Below are positions 1 to 7,531 of a stretch of 10,164 nt of DNA, one piece after another. The translations under genes and the position numbers were made by a program. The notes beneath the pieces are model-generated. The model was given only the letters and a program-made list of their open reading frames with translations. It was not told the origin of the DNA and searched no databases. Numbering within the stretch: the stretch's first letter is position 1; the number at the start of each line of letters is the position of its first letter. Origin of the DNA: Aquisalimonas sp. (GTDB lineage: Bacteria; Pseudomonadota; Gammaproteobacteria; Nitrococcales; Aquisalimonadaceae); assembly GCA_007127625.1 (NCBI GenBank), contig SKYZ01000358.1, positions 1 to 10,164 of the forward strand, given 5' to 3'.

Positions 1-2
1 CC

Positions 3-1157
3 CGCGAGGAGAGCGGTAGTCGTCAGCGTATTGACGTCCATGTGGACGATCCGTTGACGGAGGACGATCTGGATTTGATGGGGGTTGACGCGACCCGGTC
101 CCATGCCGACGCTGCGCCGGCGCAACCGACACCCCGGCCTGCGCCTGCACGCCAGGCCCGGCCCCGCCGGGAGCACCGGGAGCACCGGGAGCAGAAGAAG
201 CCGGCGCCGGCGCCACGGGACGACGCTTCGGTGGAGGCCATGCGCAGCGAATTACGGACGCTGCGGACCCTGTTCGAGAACCAGCTCTCCGTGATGGAGT
301 GGCAGCAGCAGGGCCGCAATCGACCGACCCGAACCACGCTCCTGCGGCAGCTCACGGAGATCGGCCTGGGGCCGGACGTGTGCCGCAAGCTGGCAGACCG
401 GGTGGACGAATCCCTGGCGCCGGACGTGGCCCTGCGCCAGGCCATGCACACGGTGGCGCGGCATCTGCCGGTGAAGCAGGACGACCTGCTGGATCGCGGT
501 GGCGTCGTCGCCGTGATCGGCCCCACCGGTGTCGGCAAGACCACCACGGTGGCCAAGCTCGCCGCACGTTTCGCTTTGCGGCATGGTCGGCAGACCGTGG
601 CCCTGGTCAGCACCGATAATTTCCGCATTGGTGCGCAGGATCAGCTGCGCAATTTTGCCCGGATTCTCAATGTGCCGGTGCATACCGTCGGCTCGACGGA
701 AGAACTGGAAGCGGTGCTGGGCGATCTGGTGGACAAGCGACTGGTGCTGGTGGACACCGCTGGCATGAGCCAGCGGGACATGCGCCTGGCGGAGCAGTTC
801 AGCACCCTGAAGGCGCTGGGGGATCGCATTCGCAGCTATCTGGTGCTGTCGGCGAACACGCAGCTGGCAACGCTGAACGAGACGGTGAAGGCGTATTCCG
901 GGGCCCGCCCGGCTGGCTGCATTGTCACCAAGACCGACGAGGCCACTAGCCTGGGCGCGGTGATCACGGTGCTGCTGCGCCAGCGGTTGCCGGTGAGCTT
1001 CCTGGGTAACGGCCAGCGGGTCCCCGAGGATCTTGCGCCGGCGCGGGGTGATAAACTGGTGCAGGAAGCGGTGGGCCTGGTGAAACAGTACGGTCAGGCA
1101 GCGGACGACGACCAGCTTGCGGTCGCCTTCGGGGGCGGTGCCGCGCACGGGCAGTGA
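3..1157 (+). CDS. flhF: Flagellar biosynthesis GTPase FlhF (5' end missing)
   Basis: FlhF is an SRP-family GTPase that marks the cell pole and recruits the first flagellar basal-body parts. The reading frame is open from base 3 with no stop, so the gene starts before the window. The GTG at 42 is only an internal codon, because the visible part lacks the usual N-terminal B domain. What is seen: a Pro/Ala/Arg-rich linker with a small REHREHREQ repeat (about 168-196), a helical N domain (about 235-480), then the G domain. The P-loop GPTGVGKTT is at 519-545, DTAG of the G3 motif at 753-764, and the G4 motif TKTDE at 927-941. STDNFRIGAQDQL following the P-loop is typical of SRP GTPases. The next gene, flhG, encodes its known partner, and the two start codon regions are about 55 bases apart. 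The family call is firm; only the start is unknown. Confidence 0.95.
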   Translation, partial: REESGSRQRIDVHVDDPLTEDDLDLMGVDATRSHADAAPAQPTPRPAPARQARPRREHREHREQKKPAPAPRDDASVEAMRSELRTLRTLFENQLSVMEWQQQGRNRPTRTTLLRQLTEIGLGPDVCRKLADRVDESLAPDVALRQAMHTVARHLPVKQDDLLDRGGVVAVIGPTGVGKTTTVAKLAARFALRHGRQTVALVSTDNFRIGAQDQLRNFARILNVPVHTVGSTEELEAVLGDLVDKRLVLVDTAGMSQRDMRLAEQFSTLKALGDRIRSYLVLSANTQLATLNETVKAYSGARPAGCIVTKTDEATSLGAVITVLLRQRLPVSFLGNGQRVPEDLAPARGDKLVQEAVGLVKQYGQAADDDQLAVAFGGGAAHGQ

Positions 1158-1212
1158 ACCGCGCCGCATCGAACAACGGGAGCCATGGAACTGCGTGCGG
1201 GACGCGGGTGCC

Positions 1213-2106
1213 ATGTCAGAACAAGAGAACGAACAACGCATGGATCAGGCAGCGGGGCTGAGGCGAATGAGCAACCCGAAACCGGTCAAGGTCATTGCGG
1301 TTGCAAGCGGCAAGGGCGGGGTGGGCAAGAGCAGTGTCTCCGTGAATCTGGCAGTGGCGCTGTCCACCGCGGGCAATCGGGTACTGCTCATGGATGCCGA
1401 CCTGGGCCTGGCCAACGTGGACGTGCTCCTGGGGCTCAGCCCGCGTTACAACCTGGCTCACGTCATGGATGGCGAGGCGGAGCTCGAAGAGATCCTGGTG
1501 GAAGGCCCGGGTGGCATCCATATCATCCCCGCGTCGTCGGGCACCAAACGCATGGCGGAGCTGGGGCCGGCGGAGAACACCGGCCTGATCCGCAGCTTCA
1601 GCGAACTGAGCGGCGACTGGGACTACCTCATCATCGATACGGCGGCGGGCATCGCCGACAGCGTCATCAGCTTCGCGCGCGCGGCGCGGGAGGTGCTGGT
1701 GGTGGTCTGTGACGAGCCGTCCAGCATCACCGACGCCTATGCGCTCATCAAGGTGCTGCACCGGGACTACAGCGTCGAACGGGTGCATGTGGTGGCCAAC
1801 ATGGTCACCGGGGCGGCCGAAGGCAAGGCCCTGTACGACAAGCTTGCACGCGTCTGCGAGCGCTACCTGGATCTCACGGTTGCCTACATGGGCGCCATCC
1901 CACGGGACGACGCCATGCGCAAGTCCGTGCAGCGTCAGCAGGCGGTGGTAACGGCCTATCCGGGCAGCCCGTCCGGTCGCGCGTATACCGAAATGGCCAA
2001 GCGCGTGGACAAACTGCCCTTGCCCACCCGGGCCGAGGGGCATCTGGAATTCTTCGTCGAGCGTCTGGTGCAGTACAACGCATCCGGCGGGGAGGTGATG
2101 CCATGA
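1213..2106 (+). CDS. flhG: Flagellar number regulator FlhG/FleN (MinD-like ATPase)
   Basis: This MinD/ParA-type ATPase limits polar flagellum number and acts with FlhF; in Pseudomonas (as FleN) it also restrains FleQ. With ATG 1213 the protein has 297 residues. The deviant Walker A box KGGVGKS is at residues 34-40, with DADLGLANVD at 61-70 and the Walker B region LIIDTAAG at 139-146. The C-terminal GHLEFFVERLVQ segment resembles the amphipathic membrane-targeting helix of the family. Residues 11-18, DQAAGLRR, match the N-terminal DQAxxLR helix known in FlhG to bind FlhF and stimulate its GTPase. ATG 1213 is chosen because it keeps this helix; ATG 1240 would start exactly at it, and ATG 1267 would remove it. 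The ribosome site is weak (gggacgcggg). The stop TGA overlaps the fliA ATG. Confidence 0.95.
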   Translation: MSEQENEQRMDQAAGLRRMSNPKPVKVIAVASGKGGVGKSSVSVNLAVALSTAGNRVLLMDADLGLANVDVLLGLSPRYNLAHVMDGEAELEEILVEGPGGIHIIPASSGTKRMAELGPAENTGLIRSFSELSGDWDYLIIDTAAGIADSVISFARAAREVLVVVCDEPSSITDAYALIKVLHRDYSVERVHVVANMVTGAAEGKALYDKLARVCERYLDLTVAYMGAIPRDDAMRKSVQRQQAVVTAYPGSPSGRAYTEMAKRVDKLPLPTRAEGHLEFFVERLVQYNASGGEVMP

Positions 2107-2831
2107 AGCCGCGCGTCGCCGCCTACTCGGAAGTTCAGAAACAGAGCAGTGAGCACGACGTTCTGGTGGAGCACGCGCCGCTGGTCAAGCGCATCGCCCA
2201 CCACCTGCTGGCGCGGTTGCCGGATAGCGTGCAACTGGAGGATCTCATCCAGGCCGGCACCATCGGCCTGCTGGAGGCGGCCCGGCAGTACGACACCGCC
2301 CACGGTGCCAGCTTCACCACCTATGCGGGTATCCGCATCCGCGGCGCCATGCTGGACGAGATCCGGCGCCTGGACTGGACGCCGCGCTCCGTGCATCGAC
2401 GGGCCCGGGAAGTGGCCCAGGCCACGCGGGAGATCGAGCACCGCACCGGCCGTGAGGCCCGCGATGGCGAGATCATGGAGGCCCTGGACATGAGCGCCGA
2501 CGAGTACCACCAGGTGCTCAATGACGCGTCCACGGCACGCCTGTTCAGCCTGGACGAGGTGTCGCCCACCACCGGTGAGGCGCGGGAGCCGGCCAGTGAC
2601 GACGCCGGCCCCGTCAGCCGCCTGGAAGACGCCGGTTTCCGCCAGGCCCTGGCCGACGCCATCCGCACGCTGCCGGAGCGCGAGCAGCTGGTGATGTCCC
2701 TCTACTACGAGCAGGAGCTCAATCTGCGCGAGATCGGCGAGGTGCTCGGGGTGACCGAGTCCCGCATCAGCCAGATTCACGGTCGCATCATGCTCAAGTT
2801 GCGGGACCATCTTGCCGACTGGACAGAGTAG
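2103..2831 (+). CDS. fliA: RNA polymerase sigma factor FliA (sigma-28)
   Basis: FliA directs RNA polymerase to late flagellar and chemotaxis genes and is normally held inactive by FlgM until the hook is built. The 242-residue length fits the family (239 in E. coli). Region 2 spans about residues 16-100, with LEDLIQAGTIGLLEAARQYD (core binding, 45-64) and FTTYAGIRIRGAMLDEIRR (-10 recognition, 71-89). Region 3 is about 100-150. An acidic, variable spacer follows (151-175). Region 4 has LPEREQLVMSLYY (190-202) and a helix-turn-helix around LREIGEVLGVTESRISQIHG (208-227) for the -35 box. The start ATG lies in the ATGA overlap with flhG, preceded by ggggaggtg, which suggests coupled translation. 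No flgM is in the window. Confidence 0.97.
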   Translation: MKPRVAAYSEVQKQSSEHDVLVEHAPLVKRIAHHLLARLPDSVQLEDLIQAGTIGLLEAARQYDTAHGASFTTYAGIRIRGAMLDEIRRLDWTPRSVHRRAREVAQATREIEHRTGREARDGEIMEALDMSADEYHQVLNDASTARLFSLDEVSPTTGEAREPASDDAGPVSRLEDAGFRQALADAIRTLPEREQLVMSLYYEQELNLREIGEVLGVTESRISQIHGRIMLKLRDHLADWTE

Positions 2832-3001
2832 CGTCCGGTTCCGGGGTTGGGTGGCGGTGCCATGCCGGTCGGCTCCCGGGACCACGTAAAAGCAACAGGT
2901 TCACGAACTGCGCCCTGTTTGGCAGAACCCGGCGCGATGGTCGGGCAGGGTGGACCCGCTATCCGCGGGAACGGCCCTGACTACAGTAAAGGTGATTCAC
3001 A
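2832..3001 (+). other. Intergenic leader between fliA and cheY
   Basis: This is the longest internal non-coding gap. No convincing ORF was seen. It holds a six-base inverted repeat AACAGG (2894-2899) / CCTGTT (2914-2919) around a 14-base loop, with no T-run after it, so it is not a standard terminator. The ribosome site AAAGGTGA (2988-2995) precedes the cheY GTG by six bases. A separate promoter for the che genes could lie here, but I could not identify a clear sigma-70, sigma-54 or sigma-28 site. Confidence 0.5.
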
Positions 3002-3400
3002 GTGAGTTCCGACAAGAACATGAAAATCCTCATCGTGGACGACTTCTCCACCATGCGGCGGATTATCAAGAACCTCCTCCGGGACCTCGGCTACAACAAC
3101 ACCGCCGAGGCGGACGACGGGAATACCGCCCTGCCGATGCTCAAGAAGGGTGGTTTCGATTTCCTGATCACGGACTGGAACATGCCGGGGATGGACGGGC
3201 TCACACTGCTGAAGAACGTCCGCGCCGAGGAGGATCTCAAGGATCTGCCGGTGCTGATGGTGACCGCCGAGTCCAAGCGCGAGCAGATCATCGAGGCGGC
3301 CCAGGCCGGCGTCAACGGCTACATCGTCAAGCCGTTCACCGCCGCCACGCTGAAGGAGAAGATTGACAAGATCTTCGAGCGCATCGGATCGGCCGGCTGA
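3002..3400 (+). CDS. cheY: Chemotaxis response regulator CheY
   Basis: CheY is a single receiver domain. CheA phosphorylates it, it binds the FliM switch to change motor rotation, and CheZ dephosphorylates it. The protein has 132 residues. The acidic pocket is D13/D14 (IVDDFS), the phosphorylated residue is D58 ([11 protein letters not shown]), and the switch residues T88, Y107 and K110 (YIVKPFT) are all present. They are offset by one from E. coli D12/D13/D57/T87/Y106/K109. GTG 3002 is preferred because AAAGGTGA sits six bases upstream. ATG 3020 (MKILIVDDF), the start seen in close homologues, is a real alternative, but no strong ribosome site precedes it. cheZ follows 10 bases after the stop. 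Confidence 0.97.
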   Translation: MSSDKNMKILIVDDFSTMRRIIKNLLRDLGYNNTAEADDGNTALPMLKKGGFDFLITDWNMPGMDGLTLLKNVRAEEDLKDLPVLMVTAESKREQIIEAAQAGVNGYIVKPFTAATLKEKIDKIFERIGSAG

Positions 3401-3410
3401 GGAGTGACGC

Positions 3411-4163
3411 ATGAGCACTGAAGCCAGCGATCTCGATCGTTATGCAGAAAAGGCGCGGGAACTGCTGAACCACGCGGAAGCCGGTGACCACGAGGCCGTG
3501 GGCGAGGTCCTGGACGAGCTGACCCGACTGCGGGAGACCGAGCTGTTCCGGGAAGTGGGCAAGCTCACCCGCGAGCTTCACGAAGCGCTGAAGTCCTTCC
3601 GCACGGACAACCGTCTGAGCGAACTCGCAGCCAACGATATCCCGGATGCCCAGGACCGGCTCAATCACGTCATCGAACTGACCGAGAATGCGGCGCACAA
3701 GACGCTCACCGCCCTGGAAGAATCCCTGGAGTCCCTGTCCGGCCTCGGCAGCGAAGGTCAGGAGCTGGCCGCGGAATGGAAGCGTTTCCGCCAGCGCGAA
3801 CTCTCTGCCACCGAATTCCGTGACCTCAGCCGGCGCATGGACGCTTTCTTCCAGCGTCTGGAGGCCGAGGGCGCCACGGTCCAGAGCAAGCTCACCGATG
3901 CCCTCATGGCGCAGGACTACCAGGACCTCACCGGCCAGATCATCCGGCGCGTCATGAAACTGGTGAAGGAGGTGGAGGACGGTCTGGTGTCACTGATCTC
4001 CATTTCGGCACCCGAGCGGGCTACGGAACGGCGGAAAACTGCCGATAAGCGGGTGGCGGATCCTTCGGAACTGGAGGGGCCGCAGGTACCGGGCCACGAG
4101 TCCGACACCGCCGTGCAGGGGCAGGACGAGGTGGATGATCTGCTCTCCAGCCTCGGGTTCTGA
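3411..4163 (+). CDS. cheZ: CheY-phosphate phosphatase CheZ
   Basis: CheZ speeds removal of phosphate from CheY, ending the motor signal. The protein has 250 residues, somewhat longer than E. coli CheZ. It is almost wholly helical, as expected for the long hairpin of the dimer. The active-site stretch AQDYQDLTGQIIRR is at residues 167-180. D172 and Q176 match E. coli D143 and Q147; the glutamine positions the attacking water. After a charged, probably disordered linker (about 200-235), the protein ends in DEVDDLLSSLGF, the CheY-tethering peptide of the family. Ribosome site GGAGTGA lies before ATG 3411. The 3' part of the gene also contains an exact sigma-28 -10 sequence (4041-4048), listed separately. 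Confidence 0.96.
   Translation: MSTEASDLDRYAEKARELLNHAEAGDHEAVGEVLDELTRLRETELFREVGKLTRELHEALKSFRTDNRLSELAANDIPDAQDRLNHVIELTENAAHKTLTALEESLESLSGLGSEGQELAAEWKRFRQRELSATEFRDLSRRMDAFFQRLEAEGATVQSKLTDALMAQDYQDLTGQIIRRVMKLVKEVEDGLVSLISISAPERATERRKTADKRVADPSELEGPQVPGHESDTAVQGQDEVDDLLSSLGF
4041..4048 (+). promoter_or_regulatory. Possible sigma-28 -10 box inside cheZ, upstream of cheA
   Basis: GCCGATAA is an exact match to the E. coli FliA -10 consensus, lying within the 3' end of cheZ and about 200 bases before cheA. At the expected 14-base gap the -35 position reads TACGG (4022-4026), which shares only three of five bases with TAAAG. The -10 bases also encode Ala-Asp-Lys in cheZ. It may be chance; if real, it would feed cheA and the genes after it. 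Confidence 0.25.
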
Positions 4164-4202
4164 GGCGGGGTGCGGCGCGAGAGTATCGGTAAGCGGGTGA
4201 AG

Positions 4203-4224
4203 GGGCGCGCCATGGGCGGCGCCC
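4203..4224 (+). repeat. Short inverted repeat before cheA
   Basis: GGGCGC (4203-4208) pairs with GCGCCC (4219-4224) across a 10-base loop, ending 24 bases before the cheA ATG. It could form a GC-rich RNA hairpin in the cheA leader. There is no T-run, and in GC-rich sequence such pairs are common, so a role is uncertain. Confidence 0.35.
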
Positions 4225-4248
4225 ACCCTGGAAGCGCTTGGGGGCGTT

Positions 4249-6387
4249 ATGGCAACTGACACACAGGACGAGATCGTCCAGGACTTCCTGGTGGAATCCA
4301 GGGAGATTCTTGATGAGCTGGGCGAGCAGCTGGTGCAGCTCGAGCAGCAGCCGGATCAGAAAGATCTGCTGCATGCAGTGTTCCGCGGCTTCCACACCAT
4401 CAAGGGCGGCGCCGGCTTCCTGGGATTCGACCCGCTGGTGGATGTCTGCCACCGCACCGAGGATCTCTTCAATCTGCTGCGCAACGGTGAGCGTCAGGTT
4501 ACCTCGGAACTCATGGACTACGTCCTGCGCGCGCTGGATGTGGTGAACAACCAGTTCACCGATCTGCGGAACGGCGACGATCCCCGCGGTGCCCCGGCGG
4601 AGCTGCTGGAGGCCCTGGAGCGGCTGCAGCAGGAGGAGCATCTCGGGGATTCGGCGCCCGCCGCGGAGCCGGCCACCGAGTCGTCGGCTGATACCGCCAA
4701 CGACGCAGCCGCCGATGACGACATCACCGAGGAAGAGTTCGAAGCTCTGCTGGACGCCATGGACGAGGGGAAGACCGGGTCCGCGCCGGCAGCACCGGCT
4801 GCTTCGACGAGCGGCGGTGACGAGATCACCGATGACGAGTTCGAGAAGGTGCTCGATGAACTCCACGGCCCCGGCAAGCACAAGGGAGTCCCTGCCACCG
4901 CAAAGGCTGCAAAGCCGGCGCAGAACAATGGCGACGACGATCGTATTACTGACGACGAATTCGAAGCGGTGCTGGACCAGCTCCACGGCGAGGGCAAGGG
5001 CCCCACAGCCATCGATGCCGATGGGGCCGAATCCGCGCCGGCGGTGCCGGCGAAGCCGGCCACTGCGACACCGGCCGGCGCATCCGCCCCGGCAGACCGC
5101 GCCGAAAGCAGACCTGCGGCCGGCGGCGGGGGTACCGGTGGCGGCTCCGGTGATGCCGGAGGCGGTGCCGGGGGTGCCGGCGGAGCCAAGGGTGGCGGTG
5201 GTGGCGAGACGTCGGTACGCGTGGACACCGGCAAGCTCGACGACATCATGAACCTGGTGGGCGAGCTGGTGCTGGTGCGCAATCGCCTGAGCACCATCCG
5301 CTCCACCTATGACGACGAACGCATGAGTCAGGCCGTGGCGGACCTGGAGCTGGTGACGTCGGACCTGCAGAACGCGGTGATGAAGACCCGCATGCAGCCC
5401 ATCAAGAAGGTCTTCGGACGCTTCCCGCGCCAGGTGCGCGACCTGGCCCGCAGTCTGGGCAAGGAAGTGGACCTGCAGATGGCCGGTGAAGAAACCGATC
5501 TGGACAAGAACCTGGTGGAGGCCCTGGCTGATCCGCTGGTCCACCTGGTGCGCAATTCCGTGGACCACGGGATCGAGGAACCCGCGGACCGCGAGGCCGC
5601 CGGCAAGCCCCGCAAAGGGGTGCTGCGCCTGTCCGCCGAGCAGGAGGGCGACCACATCCTGCTGATCATTGCCGATGACGGCAAGGGCATGGACCCGGAA
5701 GCGCTGCGCACCAAGGTGGTGGAGAAGGGCCTGATGGATCGCGAGTCCGCCAACCGGCTGGACGAGAAGGACTGCTTCAATCTCATTTTCATGCCCGGAT
5801 TCTCCACCAAGGCGGAGATCTCCGATGTCTCCGGCCGCGGCGTGGGCATGGATGTGGTCAAGACCAAGATTTCCCAGCTCAACGGCACCGTGGATATCGA
5901 CTCGGCCCCGGGCCGCGGCACGACGCTGAAGATCAAGGTGCCGCTGACCCTGGCCATTCTGCCGACCCTGATGGTGCGCATGCGTGGACGCAAGTTCGCC
6001 CTGCCCATGTCGGTGGTCAGCGAGATCTTCGAGCTGGAAATGGACAAGACCAAGGTGGTGGACAACCGCCGGGTGGTCATGGTCCGCCGCAAGGCCATGC
6101 CGCTGTTCTTCCTGGAGCGCTGGATCGACGCCATGGGCAGTCTCGAGACCGAGGATCCGGATGCCGCCCGGGAGGAGCAGCAGGTGGTGACCGTCAACGT
6201 CGGCAACCAGACGGTGGGCTTCGTGGTGGATGACGTCATTGGCCTGGAAGAGGTGGTGATCAAGCCGCTGGGAAGCATGCTGCAGGGGCTGCCCGGACTG
6301 GCGGGCTCCACCATCACCGGCGACGGCAGCATCGCCCTGATCATCGATATTCCCAGCCTGGTGAAAACCTTCGGCTCGCGCATGTAG
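4249..6387 (+). CDS. cheA: Chemotaxis histidine kinase CheA
   Basis: CheA is the receptor-coupled kinase that passes phosphate to CheY and CheB. The protein has 712 residues. The P1 HPt domain is at about 1-105, with phosphorylated H49 in FHTIKGGAGF. The linker (about 110-320) is rich in Ala, Asp, Glu and Pro. It holds three copies of an ITDDEFExVLDxLHG-like motif (159-175, 193-210, 233-250) and ends in a Gly-rich tract (about 290-318); no clear P2 fold is visible. P3 dimerization starts near 325 (VDTGKLDDIMNLVGELVLVR). The P4 kinase domain has the N box LVHLVRNSVDHG (about 430-441), G1 ADDGKGMD (about 475), F box FMPGFST (about 514) and G2 GRGVGMDVV (about 530). P5, CheW-like, runs from about 566 to the end. 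The ribosome site before ATG 4249 is poor (ggggg). Confidence 0.97.
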   Translation: MATDTQDEIVQDFLVESREILDELGEQLVQLEQQPDQKDLLHAVFRGFHTIKGGAGFLGFDPLVDVCHRTEDLFNLLRNGERQVTSELMDYVLRALDVVNNQFTDLRNGDDPRGAPAELLEALERLQQEEHLGDSAPAAEPATESSADTANDAAADDDITEEEFEALLDAMDEGKTGSAPAAPAASTSGGDEITDDEFEKVLDELHGPGKHKGVPATAKAAKPAQNNGDDDRITDDEFEAVLDQLHGEGKGPTAIDADGAESAPAVPAKPATATPAGASAPADRAESRPAAGGGGTGGGSGDAGGGAGGAGGAKGGGGGETSVRVDTGKLDDIMNLVGELVLVRNRLSTIRSTYDDERMSQAVADLELVTSDLQNAVMKTRMQPIKKVFGRFPRQVRDLARSLGKEVDLQMAGEETDLDKNLVEALADPLVHLVRNSVDHGIEEPADREAAGKPRKGVLRLSAEQEGDHILLIIADDGKGMDPEALRTKVVEKGLMDRESANRLDEKDCFNLIFMPGFSTKAEISDVSGRGVGMDVVKTKISQLNGTVDIDSAPGRGTTLKIKVPLTLAILPTLMVRMRGRKFALPMSVVSEIFELEMDKTKVVDNRRVVMVRRKAMPLFFLERWIDAMGSLETEDPDAAREEQQVVTVNVGNQTVGFVVDDVIGLEEVVIKPLGSMLQGLPGLAGSTITGDGSIALIIDIPSLVKTFGSRM
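4723..4998 (+). repeat. Three short acidic motif repeats in the CheA linker
   Basis: The encoded motifs are ITEEEFEALLDAMDEGK (residues 159-175), ITDDEFEKVLDELHGPGK (193-210) and ITDDEFEAVLDQLHGEGK (233-250), spaced 34 and 40 residues apart by Ala/Pro/Lys-rich sequence. The DNA copies are diverged, with different synonymous codons, so the protein motif rather than the DNA is what is kept. They resemble the CheZ C-terminal peptide and the FliM N-terminal CheY-binding motif; see findings. Confidence 0.85.
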
Positions 6388-6420
6388 CAGGTCGCAGGCG
6401 GGTCTGACGAGGAGAGGTGC

Positions 6421-7518
6421 GTGGCCAAACGGGTATTGATCGTTGACGATTCCGGATTCTTCCGGCGGCGCATCAAGGAGATGCTGTCGTCGGACCCGCG
6501 GCTGGAAGTCGTGGGCGAGGCCGCCGACGGTCGGCAGGCCGTGGAAGAGGCCGTGCGGCTGAAACCGGACGTTATCACCATGGACATCGAGATGCCGGTG
6601 CTGGACGGCATCTCCGCGGTGCGCGAGATCATGCAGCGTCAGCCGACGCCGGTCCTGATGTTTTCGTCCCTGACGTTCGATGGTGCACGCGCCACCCTGG
6701 ACGCGCTGGAAGCGGGGGCGGTGGACTTCCTGCCCAAGCGTTTCTCGGACATATCCTCCAACGCCGAGAAGGCGCGTGAGCAGCTCCAGGAGCGTGTGCG
6801 TACCGTGGCTGCAGGCGCGCGCCCCGGGACCGCGACCTCGCGTGCACGCACCGGTCCGGCGCCGACGGGGCGCCCATCAACCACTGGTGGCACCGTCGGC
6901 CGGGAGAGTGCGGCGCCGACGCGGCGGGCCAGTGCCGGGCCCAGGGCCAGTGATCTCGACCTGGTGGTGATCGGCGCTTCCACCGGCGGACCGGTGGCGC
7001 TGCAGCGGGTGCTGGCGGCGCTGCCGGCGTCGTTCCCGGTGCCGATCCTGCTGGTGCAGCACATGCCGGCGAATTTCACCGCGGCCTTCGCCCAGCGGGT
7101 GGACGGCATGTCCCAGCTGCGCATCCGTGAAGCAGCGGATGGCGACAGCCTGGAGGCCGGCAGTGCGCTGCTGGCGCCGGGCGGTCAGCACATGGGCGTG
7201 CGCCGGCGGGGTGGCGCCCTGAGCGTGCACACCATCGAGCCGCGGGAGGGCGAATTCTACAAGCCCAGTGTCGACGTGGCCCTGCGGGAAGCCACCCAGG
7301 TCTGCGGCGGGCGCGTACTGGGGGTGATTCTCACCGGCATGGGTGCGGACGGTTGCGAGGGCGCGCGGGAGCTCAAGCGCCGCCAGGGACATATCTGGTC
7401 CCAGGACGAGGCAACCAGCGTGATCTACGGCATGCCAGGGGCCGTGGCCAAGGCGGGGCTGACGGATCGCGAGATGCCGTTGATGGACATTGGCCAGGCA
7501 CTGGCCCGACTGGCCTGA
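6421..7518 (+). CDS. cheB: Chemoreceptor methylesterase/deamidase CheB
   Basis: CheB removes methyl groups from receptor glutamates (and deamidates glutamines) when phosphorylated by CheA, resetting receptor sensitivity. The protein has 365 residues. The receiver domain is about 1-125, with D9/D10 and phosphorylated D55 (ITMDIEMPVLDG). A variable Ala/Arg/Thr/Pro-rich linker (about 130-178) follows. The esterase domain has the catalytic triad S187 (GASTGGP), H214 (LVQHMPANFT) and D310 (GMGADG), with spacing like the E. coli S164/H190/D286 set. GTG 6421 follows a GGAGAGG site directly. The gene begins 33 bases after cheA stops. The matching methyltransferase gene, cheR, is not in the window. 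No motC/motD follows, unlike the Pseudomonas order. Confidence 0.96.
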   Translation: MAKRVLIVDDSGFFRRRIKEMLSSDPRLEVVGEAADGRQAVEEAVRLKPDVITMDIEMPVLDGISAVREIMQRQPTPVLMFSSLTFDGARATLDALEAGAVDFLPKRFSDISSNAEKAREQLQERVRTVAAGARPGTATSRARTGPAPTGRPSTTGGTVGRESAAPTRRASAGPRASDLDLVVIGASTGGPVALQRVLAALPASFPVPILLVQHMPANFTAAFAQRVDGMSQLRIREAADGDSLEAGSALLAPGGQHMGVRRRGGALSVHTIEPREGEFYKPSVDVALREATQVCGGRVLGVILTGMGADGCEGARELKRRQGHIWSQDEATSVIYGMPGAVAKAGLTDREMPLMDIGQALARLA

Positions 7519-7531
7519 GGGTGTAGAACCG

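Noticed and set aside
168..196. GGAGCACCG tandem copies in flhF
   Set aside because: Only about three short units encoding REHREHREQ in a disordered linker; ordinary low-complexity drift.
612..619. ACCGATAA inside flhF as a sigma-28 -10
   Set aside because: One mismatch, no -35 at the right distance (GACCG), and it lies mid-gene.
252..1241. Minus-strand open frame (329 codons) opposite flhF
   Set aside because: His/Gln/Arg-rich composition typical of antisense to a GC-rich gene; flhF motifs on the plus strand are complete.
1185..1712. ATG 1185 frame as a separate small gene before flhG
   Set aside because: Its product is a Gly/Gln/Arg-rich frame shadow that runs through the flhG coding region.
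2987..3017. TAAAG followed by TCCGACAA as a sigma-28 promoter for cheY
   Set aside because: The spacing is about two bases too long, the -10 has two mismatches, and the -10 would lie inside cheY; TAAAGG is better explained as the ribosome site.
4021..5655. Long minus-strand open frame (544 codons) opposite cheA
   Set aside because: It is an effect of GC-rich codon use opposite a clear cheA frame; its sequence is low-complexity and matches no family I know, and no ribosome site was noted.
5328..6632. Minus-strand open frame (434 codons) opposite cheA/cheB
   Set aside because: Ser/Arg/Thr-rich shadow of coding sequence on the other strand, crossing the cheA-cheB junction.
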